A DNA stretch of 64,000 nucleotides from Lautropia sp. (GCA_030530775.1 JAUMUG010000005.1:1-64000); one strand, 5' to 3'; counted from the first letter of the stretch, positions 48,037 to 58,367 are shown. Translations and numbers: made by a program. The notes: generated from the letters alone by a model not told the origin.

Positions 48037-49236
48037 TCAGACCATTTCGATGGCCAGGGCGGTGGCTTCGCCGCCGCCGATGCACAGAGAGGCGATGCCG
48101 CGCTTGCCGTCGGTCTTCTTCAGCGCGCCGAGCAGGGTCACGATGATGCGGGCACCGGAGGCGCCGATCGGATGGCCCAGGGCGACGGCGCCTCCGTGGA
48201 TGTTGACCTTCTCATGTGGAATACCGTGTTCCTTCATGGCGGCCATGGTGACGACGGCAAACGCTTCGTTGATCTCGAACAGATCGACCGCGCCAGTGCT
48301 CCAGCCGGTTTTCGCGTAGAGCTTTTCGATGGCGCCGACCGGGGCGGTGGTGAACCATTCCGGTTCCTGTGAATGAGTGGTGTGGCCGACGATGGTGGCG
48401 ATCGGTTTCAGGCCGAGCAGCTCGGCCGTCGCCCGGCGCATCAGCACCAGCGCAGCGGCACCGTCCGAGATCGGCGAGGAGGTGGCAGCGGTGATGGTGC
48501 CGTCCTTGCAGAAGACCGGGCGCAGGTTCGGGATCTTGCCGGAGTCGACCTTGAAGGGGCTTTCGTCCTTGTCGACGACGGTATCGCTTTTTTTGCCGCT
48601 GATGGTGACCGGGGCGATTTCCCAGGCGAAGTCGCCGCTTTCATTGGAGGCACGGGCGCGGCGCGAGGACTCGATGGCGTAGGCATCCTGCTCTTGGCGG
48701 GTGAATGCGTATTTGGCGGCGCATTTTTCGCCGAACAGACCCATCGACATGCCACCGCCATTGGGCATCCTGGTGTAGGCGTCCTCGAGACCATCATAGG
48801 CCATGTGGTCGAACAGTGTGCCGTGACCGTAGCGATAGCCGGTGCGACCCTTGGGCACCATGTAGGGAGCATTCGACATGCTTTCCATGCCACCGGCCAC
48901 GATGATGTCCTGACTGCCGGCTTTCAGTTGGTCGTGGGCCAGCATCACGGTTTTCATGCCTGAGCCGCAGACCTTGTTCAGCGTGGTGGCACCGGCCGAA
49001 TCCGGAAGGCCGGCCTTCAGGGTGGCCTGGCGGGCGGGCGCCTGACCCAGCGCGGCGGGCAGCACGCAGCCCATCGACACTTCCTGGATTTGCTCTGGTT
49101 TCAGGCCGGCGCGTTCGACCGCGGCCCTGATGGCGACGGCGCCGAGTTCCGGCGTAGCCAGACTGGACAGCGAGCCCAACATCGCACCGATCGGTGTGCG
49201 CGCGGCCGAAACGATGACGATGGGATCATGGGTCAT
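48037..49236 (-). CDS. Acetyl-CoA acetyltransferase (thiolase)
   Basis: Condenses two acetyl-CoA to acetoacetyl-CoA or the reverse, a 399-residue cytoplasmic thiolase. The acyl-accepting Cys90 is in LNKVCGSGMKTV. Family motifs GGMESMSNAPY, NEAFAVV, GGAVALGHPIGASG (catalytic His) and the C-terminal CIGGGEA (second Cys) are all present. ATG 49236 has GGAGA 7 bases upstream. The gene begins inside the last 11 bases of aceK, so the two are co-transcribed. Which pathway it serves (polyhydroxybutyrate, fatty-acid or ketogenic degradation) is not shown by the neighbours. Confidence 0.92.
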   Translation of the reverse strand: MTHDPIVIVSAARTPIGAMLGSLSSLATPELGAVAIRAAVERAGLKPEQIQEVSMGCVLPAALGQAPARQATLKAGLPDSAGATTLNKVCGSGMKTVMLAHDQLKAGSQDIIVAGGMESMSNAPYMVPKGRTGYRYGHGTLFDHMAYDGLEDAYTRMPNGGGMSMGLFGEKCAAKYAFTRQEQDAYAIESSRRARASNESGDFAWEIAPVTISGKKSDTVVDKDESPFKVDSGKIPNLRPVFCKDGTITAATSSPISDGAAALVLMRRATAELLGLKPIATIVGHTTHSQEPEWFTTAPVGAIEKLYAKTGWSTGAVDLFEINEAFAVVTMAAMKEHGIPHEKVNIHGGAVALGHPIGASGARIIVTLLGALKKTDGKRGIASLCIGGGEATALAIEMV

Positions 49237-51088
49237 GGCTATCTCCGTTGGGTTCCGGGGCGGGCGTCGCACTCGTCCGGGTCGTCGTCGTGACGGTGCC
49301 GTCATCTTCCCGAGGGAAGCGCAGCCTGGTCGGATAGGGGAAAATGTCATCCAGTATGCCGTTTCTGATGCGTTCCTGCTTGTCCTGCCAGTAGGTGGGG
49401 TCGAGCAGGTCGGCGTGATATTTCATGAAGGGTCCGCGGATATGGGGGTTGCCCAGCAGAAAGGTACCGAACTCTTCCGGAAAGACGTCGTTGGGGCCCA
49501 CCGGATACCAGGGTTCGGAAGCCATTTCGTCTTCGGGGGTACGGGGTTCGGGCACCTTGCGGAAATTGCAGTCGGTCAGGTAGAGCACTTCGTCGTAGTC
49601 GTAAAAGACCACGCGGCGTTGGCGGGTGACGCCGAAGTTCTTGTAGAGCATGTCACCGGGGAATATATTGGCAGCCACCATATCCTTGATCGCCCGACCA
49701 TATTGCTTGATGGCAAAGTCGCGATCGGCCTCGTCGGCCTGTTCGATGAAGATATTGAGCGGCACCATCCGGCGTTCGATGTAAAGGTGGCTGATGATGA
49801 CCCGGTCGCCTTCGTCGCGGATCAGTGAAGGAGCCGTGTCCTGCAGTTCCTGCAACAGCTCGGTCGTCATCCGGTGCTTGGGGAAGGGCACGTCCGAGTA
49901 CTCCCACGAATCCGCCATCCGGCCCGCCCGGTCGTGTGCCTTCACCAGCTGATAGCGATTCTCGATGTATTCTCGCGAGATATCCTTGCGGCGCTTGTCC
50001 TTGATGAACTTGAAGACATAGGGAAAGGAGGGCAGGGTGAATACGCCCATCACCAAACCCTTGATGCCGGGGGCGATGATGAAGCGATCGGTCGACTCAT
50101 GCAGATGCTGCAGCATGTCGCGGTAGAACAGCGTCTTGCCCTGCTTGTGCAGCCCCAGCATCGTATAGAGCTCGGAGGGCGGCTTGGTCGGCATCAGTGT
50201 CTGCAGAAAACGTACATAGGCCGATGGCACCGCCATGTCCACCATGAAATAGGCGCGAGAGAAATTGAACAGCGCCTCGATGCCTTCGACGTCGGTCAGT
50301 ACCGTGTCGATGAAGACCTTGCCTTGGCTGTCGCGCAGCAGCGCCAGGGCGAAGGGCTGCAGTTCGCCGTCGTTGATGACTCGGCCGATCAGGTAGGCCG
50401 CCTTGTTGCGGTAGAACAGTGATCGAAGCACATGGACCTGACAGTCGAGCGAAGTGTGTACTTCGGTGCCGAAAATCTCCGGACGGGCGTCGATGACCCG
50501 CTGCAGATCCTGTTCGATGTCTTGATAGCCGCAGGCCAGCCCCAGGTCGACGATCACCTGGCGCAGCAGCTTCTTCCAGTGGTTCTGCTCGGGGTAATAG
50601 ACCCGGAAGGAGGGCGGGGTGGCATCCAGATGCTCGGTGGATACCGCCGGGCGCACGAAGATGAAATCGTTGTGGAAATACTGGCGCGCAAGCAGTCTGG
50701 TGCTGACGGTATTGAAGAAAGTCTCGGCCAGTTCCGGTTGCTGGTGTTCGGCCAGTAGCAGCACATAGTGCTGTTTGACGGCAGCCCAGGTATCGTCTTC
50801 ATGGAGCTGGCCGGTATCGAAGCGGGTGCGCAGCGCCTCGACCGCCTCACGGGCGCGCTGGTCATAGAAGGTGATGCGTTCGGTGGCCAGCCGACGCATC
50901 CGGTGCCAGGCACCGTTCTCGAAGCAGCTCTTGGCCTGCTGTGCGTTGTAGCGGAACAGTGCATAGTGCCGGTCGAAGCCTGCCAGAATGGTCCGGGCGA
51001 GTGAAGCCGGCAGGCTCGAGGTTGCAAGGTCGGATGCCGCACCGGGGGCGGGTCTGGGCGTGGGCCGGGGATGCGAGGTTCTGTGCAT
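49226..51088 (-). CDS. aceK: Isocitrate dehydrogenase kinase/phosphatase
   Basis: Bifunctional enzyme that phosphorylates isocitrate dehydrogenase to divert carbon into the glyoxylate shunt and reverses this when needed. Family segments include KRLAT-like N-terminal helices, the nucleotide-binding loop APGIKGLVMGVFTLPSFPYVFK, the catalytic-region YIERRMVPLNIFIE and NFGVTRQRRVVFYDYDE, and the C-terminal FPEEF-T-LLG segment. The 620 residues exceed the usual 570-600 through a Pro/Ala-rich N-terminus and a Thr/Asp-rich tail. Unlike E. coli aceBAK, no aceA or aceB is adjacent; instead a thiolase overlaps the 3' end. An acetyl-CoA synthetase and acnB lie within 11 kb. Confidence 0.95.
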   Translation of the reverse strand: MHRTSHPRPTPRPAPGAASDLATSSLPASLARTILAGFDRHYALFRYNAQQAKSCFENGAWHRMRRLATERITFYDQRAREAVEALRTRFDTGQLHEDDTWAAVKQHYVLLLAEHQQPELAETFFNTVSTRLLARQYFHNDFIFVRPAVSTEHLDATPPSFRVYYPEQNHWKKLLRQVIVDLGLACGYQDIEQDLQRVIDARPEIFGTEVHTSLDCQVHVLRSLFYRNKAAYLIGRVINDGELQPFALALLRDSQGKVFIDTVLTDVEGIEALFNFSRAYFMVDMAVPSAYVRFLQTLMPTKPPSELYTMLGLHKQGKTLFYRDMLQHLHESTDRFIIAPGIKGLVMGVFTLPSFPYVFKFIKDKRRKDISREYIENRYQLVKAHDRAGRMADSWEYSDVPFPKHRMTTELLQELQDTAPSLIRDEGDRVIISHLYIERRMVPLNIFIEQADEADRDFAIKQYGRAIKDMVAANIFPGDMLYKNFGVTRQRRVVFYDYDEVLYLTDCNFRKVPEPRTPEDEMASEPWYPVGPNDVFPEEFGTFLLGNPHIRGPFMKYHADLLDPTYWQDKQERIRNGILDDIFPYPTRLRFPREDDGTVTTTTRTSATPAPEPNGDSHDP

Positions 51089-51323
51089 ATGCCTATCTTA
51101 ACGTCGACATTTCGCATTGCGGCAGGGATCTGGTAGAAAACCCTTGGGTTGGCAGCATGTGGCTGTTGCCTGGCCGATGCAGTTCGACCATTGGTCCGGA
51201 TGAAAAAACCGTGAATCGGATGAACATGTCGTCGTCGTCGTGCGTACACGGATACTGCCCCTCTGGGCAACGCATGCGTTGTTCGTCACGTATGGATCTG
51301 TGATGTAGCCTGTGAGCAGTACG

Positions 51324-52295
51324 ATGAGAACCGATCGACAATACCGTCTGATTACCCGCTCCGATTTCGATGGACTGGCCAGCGCAGCCATGCTGCGAGA
51401 CATCGGTCTGGTGGACACGGTGTTGTTCGTCCACCCCAAGGATGTGCAGGATGGCAAGGTGCCGGTCGGCAAGGACGATGTACTCGTCAATCTGCCTTAT
51501 GTGGCAACGGCCGGTCAGGTCTTCGACTACCAGGCACCCGGTGCGCGCCGTCTGCCCAAGGTGGGGCATCACAACCTGGTCATGGGCGTGGGTGAAAAGT
51601 CGGTGTCTCGGGTGATCTACGATCACTTCGGTGGCGCCGGCACCTTCCCGCGGGTTTCGGCTGCCTTGCTGGAAGCGGCCGACAAGGCCGGCAGTGCATC
51701 CTATACACTGGCCGACGTGCTGCATCCGCGCGACTGGACATTGTTGAGCTTTCTGACCGATCCAAGGACCGGCCTGGGCCGTTTCAAAGATTTCGGCATC
51801 TCGAACCTGCAGTTGATGATGATGCTGGTGGATGCCTGCCGTTCGATGGACATCGGCCGCATTCTGGCGCTGCCCGACGTGGCCGCCCGCGTGCACCGCT
51901 ATCACGAGCACGAATCGCTCGCGGTCGAGCAGATCCGGCGCTGCGCCCGGATGGAAGGGCAGACCGTGGTGCTGGATCTGCGCAACGAGCCGATCATCTA
52001 CGCGGCAAACCGTTTCCTGATCTACGCGTTGTTCCCCAACTGCAGTATGTCGGTGCATGTGATGTGGGGACGCGAGAAGGCCAATACCGTGTTTGCCGTG
52101 GGGCGCTCGATCTTCAACGGCGAGGCCACGGTGGATGTGGGCGATCTCTGCACCCGCTTCGGCGGCGGTGGCCACCAGTTTGCCGGTACCTGCCAGATCG
52201 GCAACGATTGGGCCGATCAGCGCCTGGCCGAAGTGCTGGCCCGGATCGAGAAGGTGCAGGCCCGCAACCCCTCACGGAGTGCCCATCACGGCTGA
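51324..52295 (+). CDS. DHH-family phosphoesterase
   Basis: A 323-residue protein with the start of a DHH-type domain (RLITRSDFDGLASAAML, metal-binding Asp residues) and a C-terminal DHHA1 domain ending GGGGHQFAGTC. Relatives cleave nanoRNA, cyclic dinucleotides or polyphosphate, so the substrate is open; annotations as exopolyphosphatase in related bacteria are by similarity only. ATG 51324 is chosen; GTG 51312 is 4 codons upstream and also possible. It is divergent from aceK across a 235-base gap in which I found no clear promoter, and it converges with the TonB receptor gene. Confidence 0.8.
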   Translation: MRTDRQYRLITRSDFDGLASAAMLRDIGLVDTVLFVHPKDVQDGKVPVGKDDVLVNLPYVATAGQVFDYQAPGARRLPKVGHHNLVMGVGEKSVSRVIYDHFGGAGTFPRVSAALLEAADKAGSASYTLADVLHPRDWTLLSFLTDPRTGLGRFKDFGISNLQLMMMLVDACRSMDIGRILALPDVAARVHRYHEHESLAVEQIRRCARMEGQTVVLDLRNEPIIYAANRFLIYALFPNCSMSVHVMWGREKANTVFAVGRSIFNGEATVDVGDLCTRFGGGGHQFAGTCQIGNDWADQRLAEVLARIEKVQARNPSRSAHHG

Positions 52296-52440
52296 GAGCA
52301 ACCGCCGAGCGGGGCCGGTTCCGCAGGTCCGGCCGATACCTGCGGGCAGTGTTACGGGGACGATGCGGGCGGCCCCGGTGGTACCGCTGGCAGCCGCCAT
52401 GGTGCACCGTCCTCCGGGTCGTCGGCGTCGGCTCCAGTGT

Positions 52441-52498
52441 GGGCCTGCCGCGTCGTCCGTGTTTACAGCGCCCGCGCTGGCGAGGGCCTGCCGCGTCG
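52441..52498. repeat. Two copies of a 15-bp direct repeat
   Basis: GGGCCTGCCGCGTCG occurs at 52441-52455 and 52484-52498, in the 210-base convergent spacer between the DHH gene and the TonB receptor. The meaning is unknown; replication slippage is a simple explanation. Confidence 0.5.
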
Positions 52499-52505
52499 GC
52501 TCCGA

Positions 52506-54548
52506 TCAGAACCGATAACTGAGGTTCAGGCGGACATCGCGGCCCGGCTCGGGCAGGCTGTTGATGCCGGCACGCTGGCTGTGGCTCTTGTAATACTTGT
52601 CGAAGACGTTGTTGATCGACAGGTTCACGTTCAGATCGTCCCGGTTGAAGGGCTTCCAGTTGGCGTAGATGTCGTTGACGCCGTAACCGATGCGGTTCAC
52701 CATCGTCGCCGCGGTGGCCGAGCCGCGGGAGGCGGGCACATAGCCAGCGCTTTCCACGAAGCGACCGCGCCAGCCGATCTCCAGGCTCGGATTCTCGAAG
52801 CGATAGGCCAGCCCCGTGGTCCAGGTGCGGCCGATCGGAATCGCCGTGGTCGCGGAATCCGCCACCTCGCCATCCAACCGCGGCTTGCTTAGGGCCACGC
52901 CGATGCGGGTGCTCCAGCCGCCGATGTTGTAGGCTGCGCTCAGTTCATAGCCGTGGTTCTTCAGCGTGCCGCTGTTGAATAGACGATAGTGCGACTCGGC
53001 ATCGCCGGTGGCACAGGGAGCGCCGCTCACGCCGATGCACTGATAATCCTGATGGTTCTTGGTGTTCTGTTTGAACATGGAACCCGTGACCTGCAGGTTC
53101 TCCACCGGTGCATAGGTGAACCCCAGCTCCAGGTTGCGGGCATGCTCGGCGCGTAGCCCGTCGTCGGCCAGGATCACGCGGCCACCCGACAGCATCCCCT
53201 CGTACAGACGCGGGCTGCGGCTGGCGTAATACATGCCGGCGTTCACGGAGAGCTGCTCGTTCACTTCGTAGATCAGTGCGGCGCTCGGATTGATGTCACC
53301 GTCCGAAATCTCGCTGCGGCCCGAGGTGCGCAGCTTGAAATGGTCGTAGCGGATGCCGGTGGTCAGCGTGAAGGGGTGCAGATTCCAGATCCCTTCCAGG
53401 TAGACGCCCGTATCGGTCTTTTCTTCGTTGACCGTGTCACGCACCACGCCGGAGGTGGAGATGCGGGAGGGTGGGGTGATTTCCTGGCGACGCAGATTGA
53501 GCCCGTATTTCAGGATGTGCTGGTTGAACGGGTAGGTGTCCAGGTTCAGATTGGCACCGAAGGTTTCGATTTCGGTGGTGCCAGGCAGCGAGCCGTCGGC
53601 GGAGGGACCGTTGTTCAGCTCGTTGGCCATCCGGTATACATTGGTTTCGATGCGATCGATGGCGCCGAAGCCCTGGCCGGTGTAGGCGAGCCGGCTGGTG
53701 TCCTGTGTGTAGATCCGATAGCGTGGGCTGTTGCGGGCCGCATTGCCCGATTGTGAAAAATCGAACTCTTCGCGCAGTGCGCGCAGACCGTGGGTCTGCT
53801 CCTGGCGGTGACTCAGCTCGATACGGCTTTGTGCGTCGAGGCTGTAGCCGAACTTGGCGAGCAGACCGCGCTGCCCCTGGGCGCTGTTCAGCACTTCGCG
53901 GCGGCCATTGGCATCGTCGTGGCCCCGGCCTGCCTCGTAGTTCTCTTCGCTGCTCCAGTTGCCGGCCAGCAGCGCATCCACGGCGCCAAACCGCCCGTAG
54001 GCAGCCAAGCCCCCATTCCTGCCCTTGTTGCTGCTCACGCCGGTGCTGAGCTTGAAGCCCGTGGTCTGTCCCTTGCGCAACAGATCTGTGGCCGACACCG
54101 TGGTGGCGATGATGGCACCGCCGGTGGCACCTATGCCGGCGGAGGCCGAACCGGCTCCTTTCTGAACCTCGATGGCCTTGGTCAGCGCCGGATCGAGAAT
54201 GAAGCGGCCGTTGTGGTGGAAGATCTGCGAATCGGTGTGGGTGTCATCGACCTTGATGTCGATCTGATCCTGGCCCATGCCCCGGATGGTGGTCCACTGG
54301 GAGGCGCCATTGCCGCCACCGAAGTTGATCGATGGCTCGCCGAACAGCACTTCCTTCATCTCGATGGCCGTGCTTTCCTTCATCGCTTTGAAGTTCACCT
54401 TCTTCGTGGTGGATGCGGCCTTTTCGATCGTGTAGATCGTTTCCAGCTCTGCTTCGGTTGGGGCGGTCTGGGCCTGTGCGAAGGTGCCGAGCAGCGCCAG
54501 CGGCAGTACTTTCATCACAAAGCAGGCGCCGTGCGTTTGCGGTTTCAT
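52506..54548 (-). CDS. TonB-dependent outer-membrane receptor
   Basis: A 680-residue receptor with a signal peptide (LPLALLGTFAQAQ), an N-terminal plug domain (WTTIRGMGQDQIDIKVDD, VQKGAGSASAGIGATGGAI) and a C-terminal beta-barrel ending LNLSYRF with the terminal Phe typical of barrels. The barrel contains the TonB_dep_Rec signature (INPSAALIYEVNEQLSVNAGMY, NLELGFTY, INNVFDKYY). Receptors of this kind take up siderophores, heme or other metal chelates; the ligand cannot be read from sequence. A Fur-box-like site 55-73 bases upstream points to iron. ATG 54548 has AAAGGAAG about 9 bases upstream. Confidence 0.9.
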   Translation of the reverse strand: MKPQTHGACFVMKVLPLALLGTFAQAQTAPTEAELETIYTIEKAASTTKKVNFKAMKESTAIEMKEVLFGEPSINFGGGNGASQWTTIRGMGQDQIDIKVDDTHTDSQIFHHNGRFILDPALTKAIEVQKGAGSASAGIGATGGAIIATTVSATDLLRKGQTTGFKLSTGVSSNKGRNGGLAAYGRFGAVDALLAGNWSSEENYEAGRGHDDANGRREVLNSAQGQRGLLAKFGYSLDAQSRIELSHRQEQTHGLRALREEFDFSQSGNAARNSPRYRIYTQDTSRLAYTGQGFGAIDRIETNVYRMANELNNGPSADGSLPGTTEIETFGANLNLDTYPFNQHILKYGLNLRRQEITPPSRISTSGVVRDTVNEEKTDTGVYLEGIWNLHPFTLTTGIRYDHFKLRTSGRSEISDGDINPSAALIYEVNEQLSVNAGMYYASRSPRLYEGMLSGGRVILADDGLRAEHARNLELGFTYAPVENLQVTGSMFKQNTKNHQDYQCIGVSGAPCATGDAESHYRLFNSGTLKNHGYELSAAYNIGGWSTRIGVALSKPRLDGEVADSATTAIPIGRTWTTGLAYRFENPSLEIGWRGRFVESAGYVPASRGSATAATMVNRIGYGVNDIYANWKPFNRDDLNVNLSINNVFDKYYKSHSQRAGINSLPEPGRDVRLNLSYRF

Positions 54549-54602
54549 GCCTGAGCTTCCTTTGCTTGTCGTTTCTGGGACTTCACAAGATATTTTGATA
54601 CA

Positions 54603-54621
54603 AATAATAGTAGCAATTCTC
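54603..54621. promoter_or_regulatory. Fur-box-like sequence upstream of the TonB receptor
   Basis: AATAATAGTAGCAATTCTC matches the 19-bp Fur consensus at 12 positions by hand alignment. It lies 55 bases before the receptor start, the distance expected for an operator over the promoter. Confidence 0.5.
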
Positions 54622-55252
54622 GTTTCCAATATTGTTTATATGGATGATACGTCGCAGGGTGGCTGCTGTGCAATGTTTGAGATTGATGAAATCGTTTCCG
54701 CTTCGTTTTTCTCTTGTAGTGCAACACTTGGTGAAACGGGTGCGCAATCCCGCCAAAACTTGGGCTGGACGCCACCATTCGGGAAAACCATTTGCCGGGC
54801 CGCCTGTGCGATGCCGCATTGCCACGAGTACAATTACGGCACTCGCCGGGATTGGGAAACAGCCCGGTCGAGGCCTCGGGCGCTCCCGGGGCGGGACGCA
54901 AGCCCATGGCGGTGGCAGCCGTGATCGTGCGCTTGCCTGGACGACGGAATGACGACGGACAGGCAGCGATCGGCACTTGGAAAACACGGCAGTGGCCTTC
55001 ATGTCGGCTGCATGGCTCATGAGGGGTTCTCCGAGCATGGTCCCGTGGTGCAGAGCGCTTTTCTGCGCGAAGACTGCATAGTCGATATGGGCCGATCACG
55101 ACGCGCTTGACCGCCCATACCCACACCCGCAGCCGCGTGAGAAAAGGGGGTCTGAACACGAGGCTTCGCGCAGGAAATCTCTGATGGGCGGCCGGACCCG
55201 GCTCCGAGGTGGCCGTCTTGCCTCGCCGCCGGGCATTGCCGGTGTCCGCATG

Positions 55253-55271
55253 TCGAGCAGCGTTTGCTCGA
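55253..55271 (+). promoter_or_regulatory. Hairpin in the acnB leader
   Basis: TCGAGCA / TGCTCGA form a perfect 7-bp stem with a 5-base loop, 46 bases before the acnB start. It could be a protein operator or an RNA element; nothing decides between them. Confidence 0.35.
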
Positions 55272-55317
55272 AAGCGTCTCTCCCTGTTACCGATAGAGAT
55301 GATCCTAGGAGGAGCCC

Positions 55318-57927
55318 ATGCTGAATGAATACCGTCAACACGTTGCCGAGCGCGCAGCGCTGGGGATCCCGCCGTTGGCGCTGGATGCCGAACAGACGGC
55401 GGCGCTGATCGAGCTGATCAAGAATCCGCCGGCCGGTGAAGAAGAATTCCTGATGGAATTGCTGACTCATCGGGTGCCGCCCGGAGTGGATGATGCAGCC
55501 AAGGTCAAGGCCAGTTTTCTGGCGGCCGTCGCCCATGGTGACCTGAAGGTCGGTCTGATCGGTAAAGCCAAGGCCACCGAGCTGCTGGGCACGATGGTCG
55601 GTGGTTACAACGTGCATCCGCTGATCGATCTGCTGGATGACCCGGAGGTGGCCGGTGTGGCCGCCGAAGCGTTGAAGAAGACGCTGCTGATGTTCGACTT
55701 CTTCAATGACGTGGCCGCCAAGGCCAAGGCCGGCAATGCCAAGGCGCAGGAAGTGCTGCAGAGCTGGGCCGATGCGGAATGGTTCACCAGCCGTCCGAAG
55801 GTGGCCGAGAAAATCACCGTCACCGTTTTCAAGGTGCCGGGCGAAACCAACACCGACGATCTGTCGCCGGCCCCCGATGCGTGGAGTCGCCCGGACATCC
55901 CGCTGCACTATCTGGCGATGCTGAAGAATACGCGTCCGGATGCCGCCTTCCAACCCGAAGAGGACGGCAAGCGTGGTCCGATCCAGTTCATCGAGGACCT
56001 GAAAAAGAAAGGCCATCTGGTTGCCTATGTCGGCGACGTGGTCGGTACCGGTTCCAGCCGCAAGTCGGCCACCAACAGTGTCATCTGGGCCACTGGTCAG
56101 GATATCCCCTATGTGCCCAACAAACGCTTCGGTGGCGTCACGCTGGGCGGCAAGATCGCGCCGATTTTCTTCAACACGCAGGAAGACTCCGGCTCGTTGC
56201 CGATCGAAGTCGATGTGTCGAAGATGGACATGGGCGATGTGCTCGATATCTTCCCCTACGATGGCCGCATCGAGAAAAACGGCGAAAAGATCGCTGATTT
56301 CGAACTCAAGAGTGAAGTGCTGCTGGACGAAGTGCAGGCCGGTGGCCGCATCAATCTGATCATCGGCCGCAGCCTCACCGCCAAGGCCCGTGAGGTTCTG
56401 GGTCTGCCGGCCTCCACCGAATTCCGTCTGCCCAAGGCACCGGTCGATACCGGCAAGGGCTTCACGCTGGCCCAGAAGATGGTCGGCCGCGCCTGTGGTC
56501 TGCCCGAAGGTCAGGGCATCCGACCGGGCACCTATTGCGAACCGCGCATGACCACCGTTGGCAGCCAGGACACCACCGGCCCGATGACCCGCGACGAGCT
56601 CAAGGATCTGGCTTGCCTCGGCTTCTCGGCCGACATGGTGATGCAGTCTTTCTGTCACACCGCCGCCTACCCGAAACCGGTCGACGTCAAAACCCACCGT
56701 GAACTGCCGGCCTTCATCAGCAACCGGGGGGGGGTCGCGCTGCGTCCGGGCGATGGCGTCATCCACAGCTGGCTGAACCGTCTGCTGCTGCCCGATACCG
56801 TTGGCACCGGCGGCGACAGCCACACTCGTTTCCCGATCGGCATCAGTTTCCCGGCCGGTTCCGGTCTGGTCGCCTTCGGTGCCGCCACCGGTGTGATGCC
56901 GCTGGATATGCCCGAGAGCGTGCTGGTGCGCTTCAAGGGTGAGCTGCAGCCGGGGGTCACGCTGCGCGATCTGGTGCACGCCATTCCGCTGTACGCCATC
57001 AAGGCCGGTCTTCTGACCGTGGCCAAGGCGGGCAAGAAAAACATCTTCTCCGGTCGTATCCTCGAAATCGAGGGGCTGCCCAAGCTGAAGGTCGAGCAGG
57101 CATTCGAGCTCTCCGATGCCTCGGCCGAACGTTCGGCGGCCGGCTGTACGATCAAGTTGGACAAGGAACCGATCATCGAGTATCTGAAGTCCAACGTCGT
57201 GCTGATGAAGAACATGATCGCCGATGGCTATCAGGACGCCAAGACGCTGGCCCGCCGGATCGAGAAGGTCGAACAATGGCTGGCCGATCCGCAGTTGCTC
57301 GAAGCCGATGCCGACGCCGAGTACGCGGCCGTGATCGAGATCGACATGAACGAGATCAAGGAGCCGATCGTCTGTTGCCCGAATGATCCGGACGACGCCA
57401 AGCTGCTGTCCGAGGTGGCCGGTACCAGGATCGATGAAGCTTTCATCGGTTCGTGCATGACCAACATCGGTCACTTCCGCGCCGCAGCCAGGTTGCTGGG
57501 CGGTCAGCGAGACATTCCGGTCAAGTTGTGGGTGGCTCCGCCGACCAAGATGGACCAGAACGAGCTGATCAAGGAAGGCCATTACGCTGCCTTCGGTACG
57601 GCCGGTGCGCGCACCGAAATGCCAGGCTGCTCGCTGTGTATGGGCAACCAGGCCCAGGTCCGTGAAGGCGCCACGGTGATCTCCACCAGCACCCGCAACT
57701 TCCCGAACCGACTGGGCAAGAACACCAACGTGTTCCTCGGCTCGGCCGAGCTGGCGGCCATCGCTTCGCGGTTGGGTCATCTGCCCACGCCCGATGAGTA
57801 TCTGAAGGAAATGGGTGTGGTCGACAGCGACAAAGCCAGCATCTACCGCTACATGAACTTCGACCAGATCGAAGAGTATGTGGAAGTGGCCGAAAGCAGG
57901 GACAGCGCACTGGAGCAGCATCCCTGA
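55318..57927 (+). CDS. acnB: Aconitate hydratase B
   Basis: Bifunctional aconitase (and usually 2-methylisocitrate dehydratase) of the citric acid cycle, 869 residues, close to the 865 of E. coli AcnB. The N-terminal HEAT-like domain precedes the swivel domain ([17 protein letters not shown]), then the Fe-S domains. The [4Fe-4S] ligands are Cys713 in GSCMTNIGH, and Cys771 and Cys774 in PGCSLCMGN, matching E. coli spacing. ATG 55318 follows a strong AGGAGGA. Two hairpin terminators lie downstream. Proximity to an iron receptor is worth noting, since AcnB is iron-dependent, but no shared control is shown. Confidence 0.97.
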   Translation: MLNEYRQHVAERAALGIPPLALDAEQTAALIELIKNPPAGEEEFLMELLTHRVPPGVDDAAKVKASFLAAVAHGDLKVGLIGKAKATELLGTMVGGYNVHPLIDLLDDPEVAGVAAEALKKTLLMFDFFNDVAAKAKAGNAKAQEVLQSWADAEWFTSRPKVAEKITVTVFKVPGETNTDDLSPAPDAWSRPDIPLHYLAMLKNTRPDAAFQPEEDGKRGPIQFIEDLKKKGHLVAYVGDVVGTGSSRKSATNSVIWATGQDIPYVPNKRFGGVTLGGKIAPIFFNTQEDSGSLPIEVDVSKMDMGDVLDIFPYDGRIEKNGEKIADFELKSEVLLDEVQAGGRINLIIGRSLTAKAREVLGLPASTEFRLPKAPVDTGKGFTLAQKMVGRACGLPEGQGIRPGTYCEPRMTTVGSQDTTGPMTRDELKDLACLGFSADMVMQSFCHTAAYPKPVDVKTHRELPAFISNRGGVALRPGDGVIHSWLNRLLLPDTVGTGGDSHTRFPIGISFPAGSGLVAFGAATGVMPLDMPESVLVRFKGELQPGVTLRDLVHAIPLYAIKAGLLTVAKAGKKNIFSGRILEIEGLPKLKVEQAFELSDASAERSAAGCTIKLDKEPIIEYLKSNVVLMKNMIADGYQDAKTLARRIEKVEQWLADPQLLEADADAEYAAVIEIDMNEIKEPIVCCPNDPDDAKLLSEVAGTRIDEAFIGSCMTNIGHFRAAARLLGGQRDIPVKLWVAPPTKMDQNELIKEGHYAAFGTAGARTEMPGCSLCMGNQAQVREGATVISTSTRNFPNRLGKNTNVFLGSAELAAIASRLGHLPTPDEYLKEMGVVDSDKASIYRYMNFDQIEEYVEVAESRDSALEQHP

Positions 57928-58011
57928 TACGGATTCCCTGACGCGCCATTCCATTCTTCTGTGAGGGCAGCACGCGAGGCGCGGGCGCAGGAATGGATGA
58001 GCGGGCAGGGG

Positions 58012-58046
58012 GGCAGGCCGGTACGGGCCTGCCTTGCACGGCTTTT
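58012..58046 (+). terminator. First acnB terminator
   Basis: An 8-bp stem (GGCAGGCC / GGCCTGCC) with a 6-base loop. TTTTT appears 9 bases after the stem, further than ideal. Confidence 0.5.
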
Positions 58047-58063
58047 TCCTGGTTTTTCAGCCC

Positions 58064-58107
58064 AGCCCCGATGTGCCCAGCCGCCATCGGGGCTGTTCTT
58101 TCGTTTT
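58064..58107 (+). terminator. Main acnB rho-independent terminator
   Basis: A perfect 10-bp stem (AGCCCCGATG / CATCGGGGCT), an 11-base loop and a T-rich tail (GTTCTTTCGTTTT). Confidence 0.85.
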
Positions 58108-58367
58108 CCATTCGCCTGCCGTTTTGTGCGCGACGACCCCTCGTATTTCCGGTGCCAGCGTCTGCGACGGGGGGCGACGGACCATGTCCCAGCAACCCGT
58201 CGCCGCGGTCGGGCGTCTACTGGCGGCCATGCCCTGGTCGTCCGACGATCACGTTGCAGGACTTTGGTGCCGGCACGGACCTGCTGCTGGCCATCGCCAT
58301 GGATGCCGTTGGCACCGTGCACCACGTCGATGCGTTCATAGAAGACGGTATCGAATTCCCCGGGGAG

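Larger units (their letters stand above)
54549..55317. other. 769-base region, TonB receptor / acnB
   Basis: No credible gene is present. The first 170 bases are A+T-rich and hold the receptor promoter and Fur-like site. The rest is G+C-rich and ends in the acnB leader with a hairpin and an AGGAGGA ribosome site. Confidence 0.5.
57928..58367. other. 440-base convergent spacer after acnB
   Basis: It contains the two acnB terminators described separately. The remaining sequence has several open frames without similarity and no clear signals. Confidence 0.45.

Noticed and set aside
55096-57954. 952-codon minus-strand open frame over acnB
   Set aside because: It lies wholly antisense to a well-conserved acnB; length results from G+C-rich codon structure.
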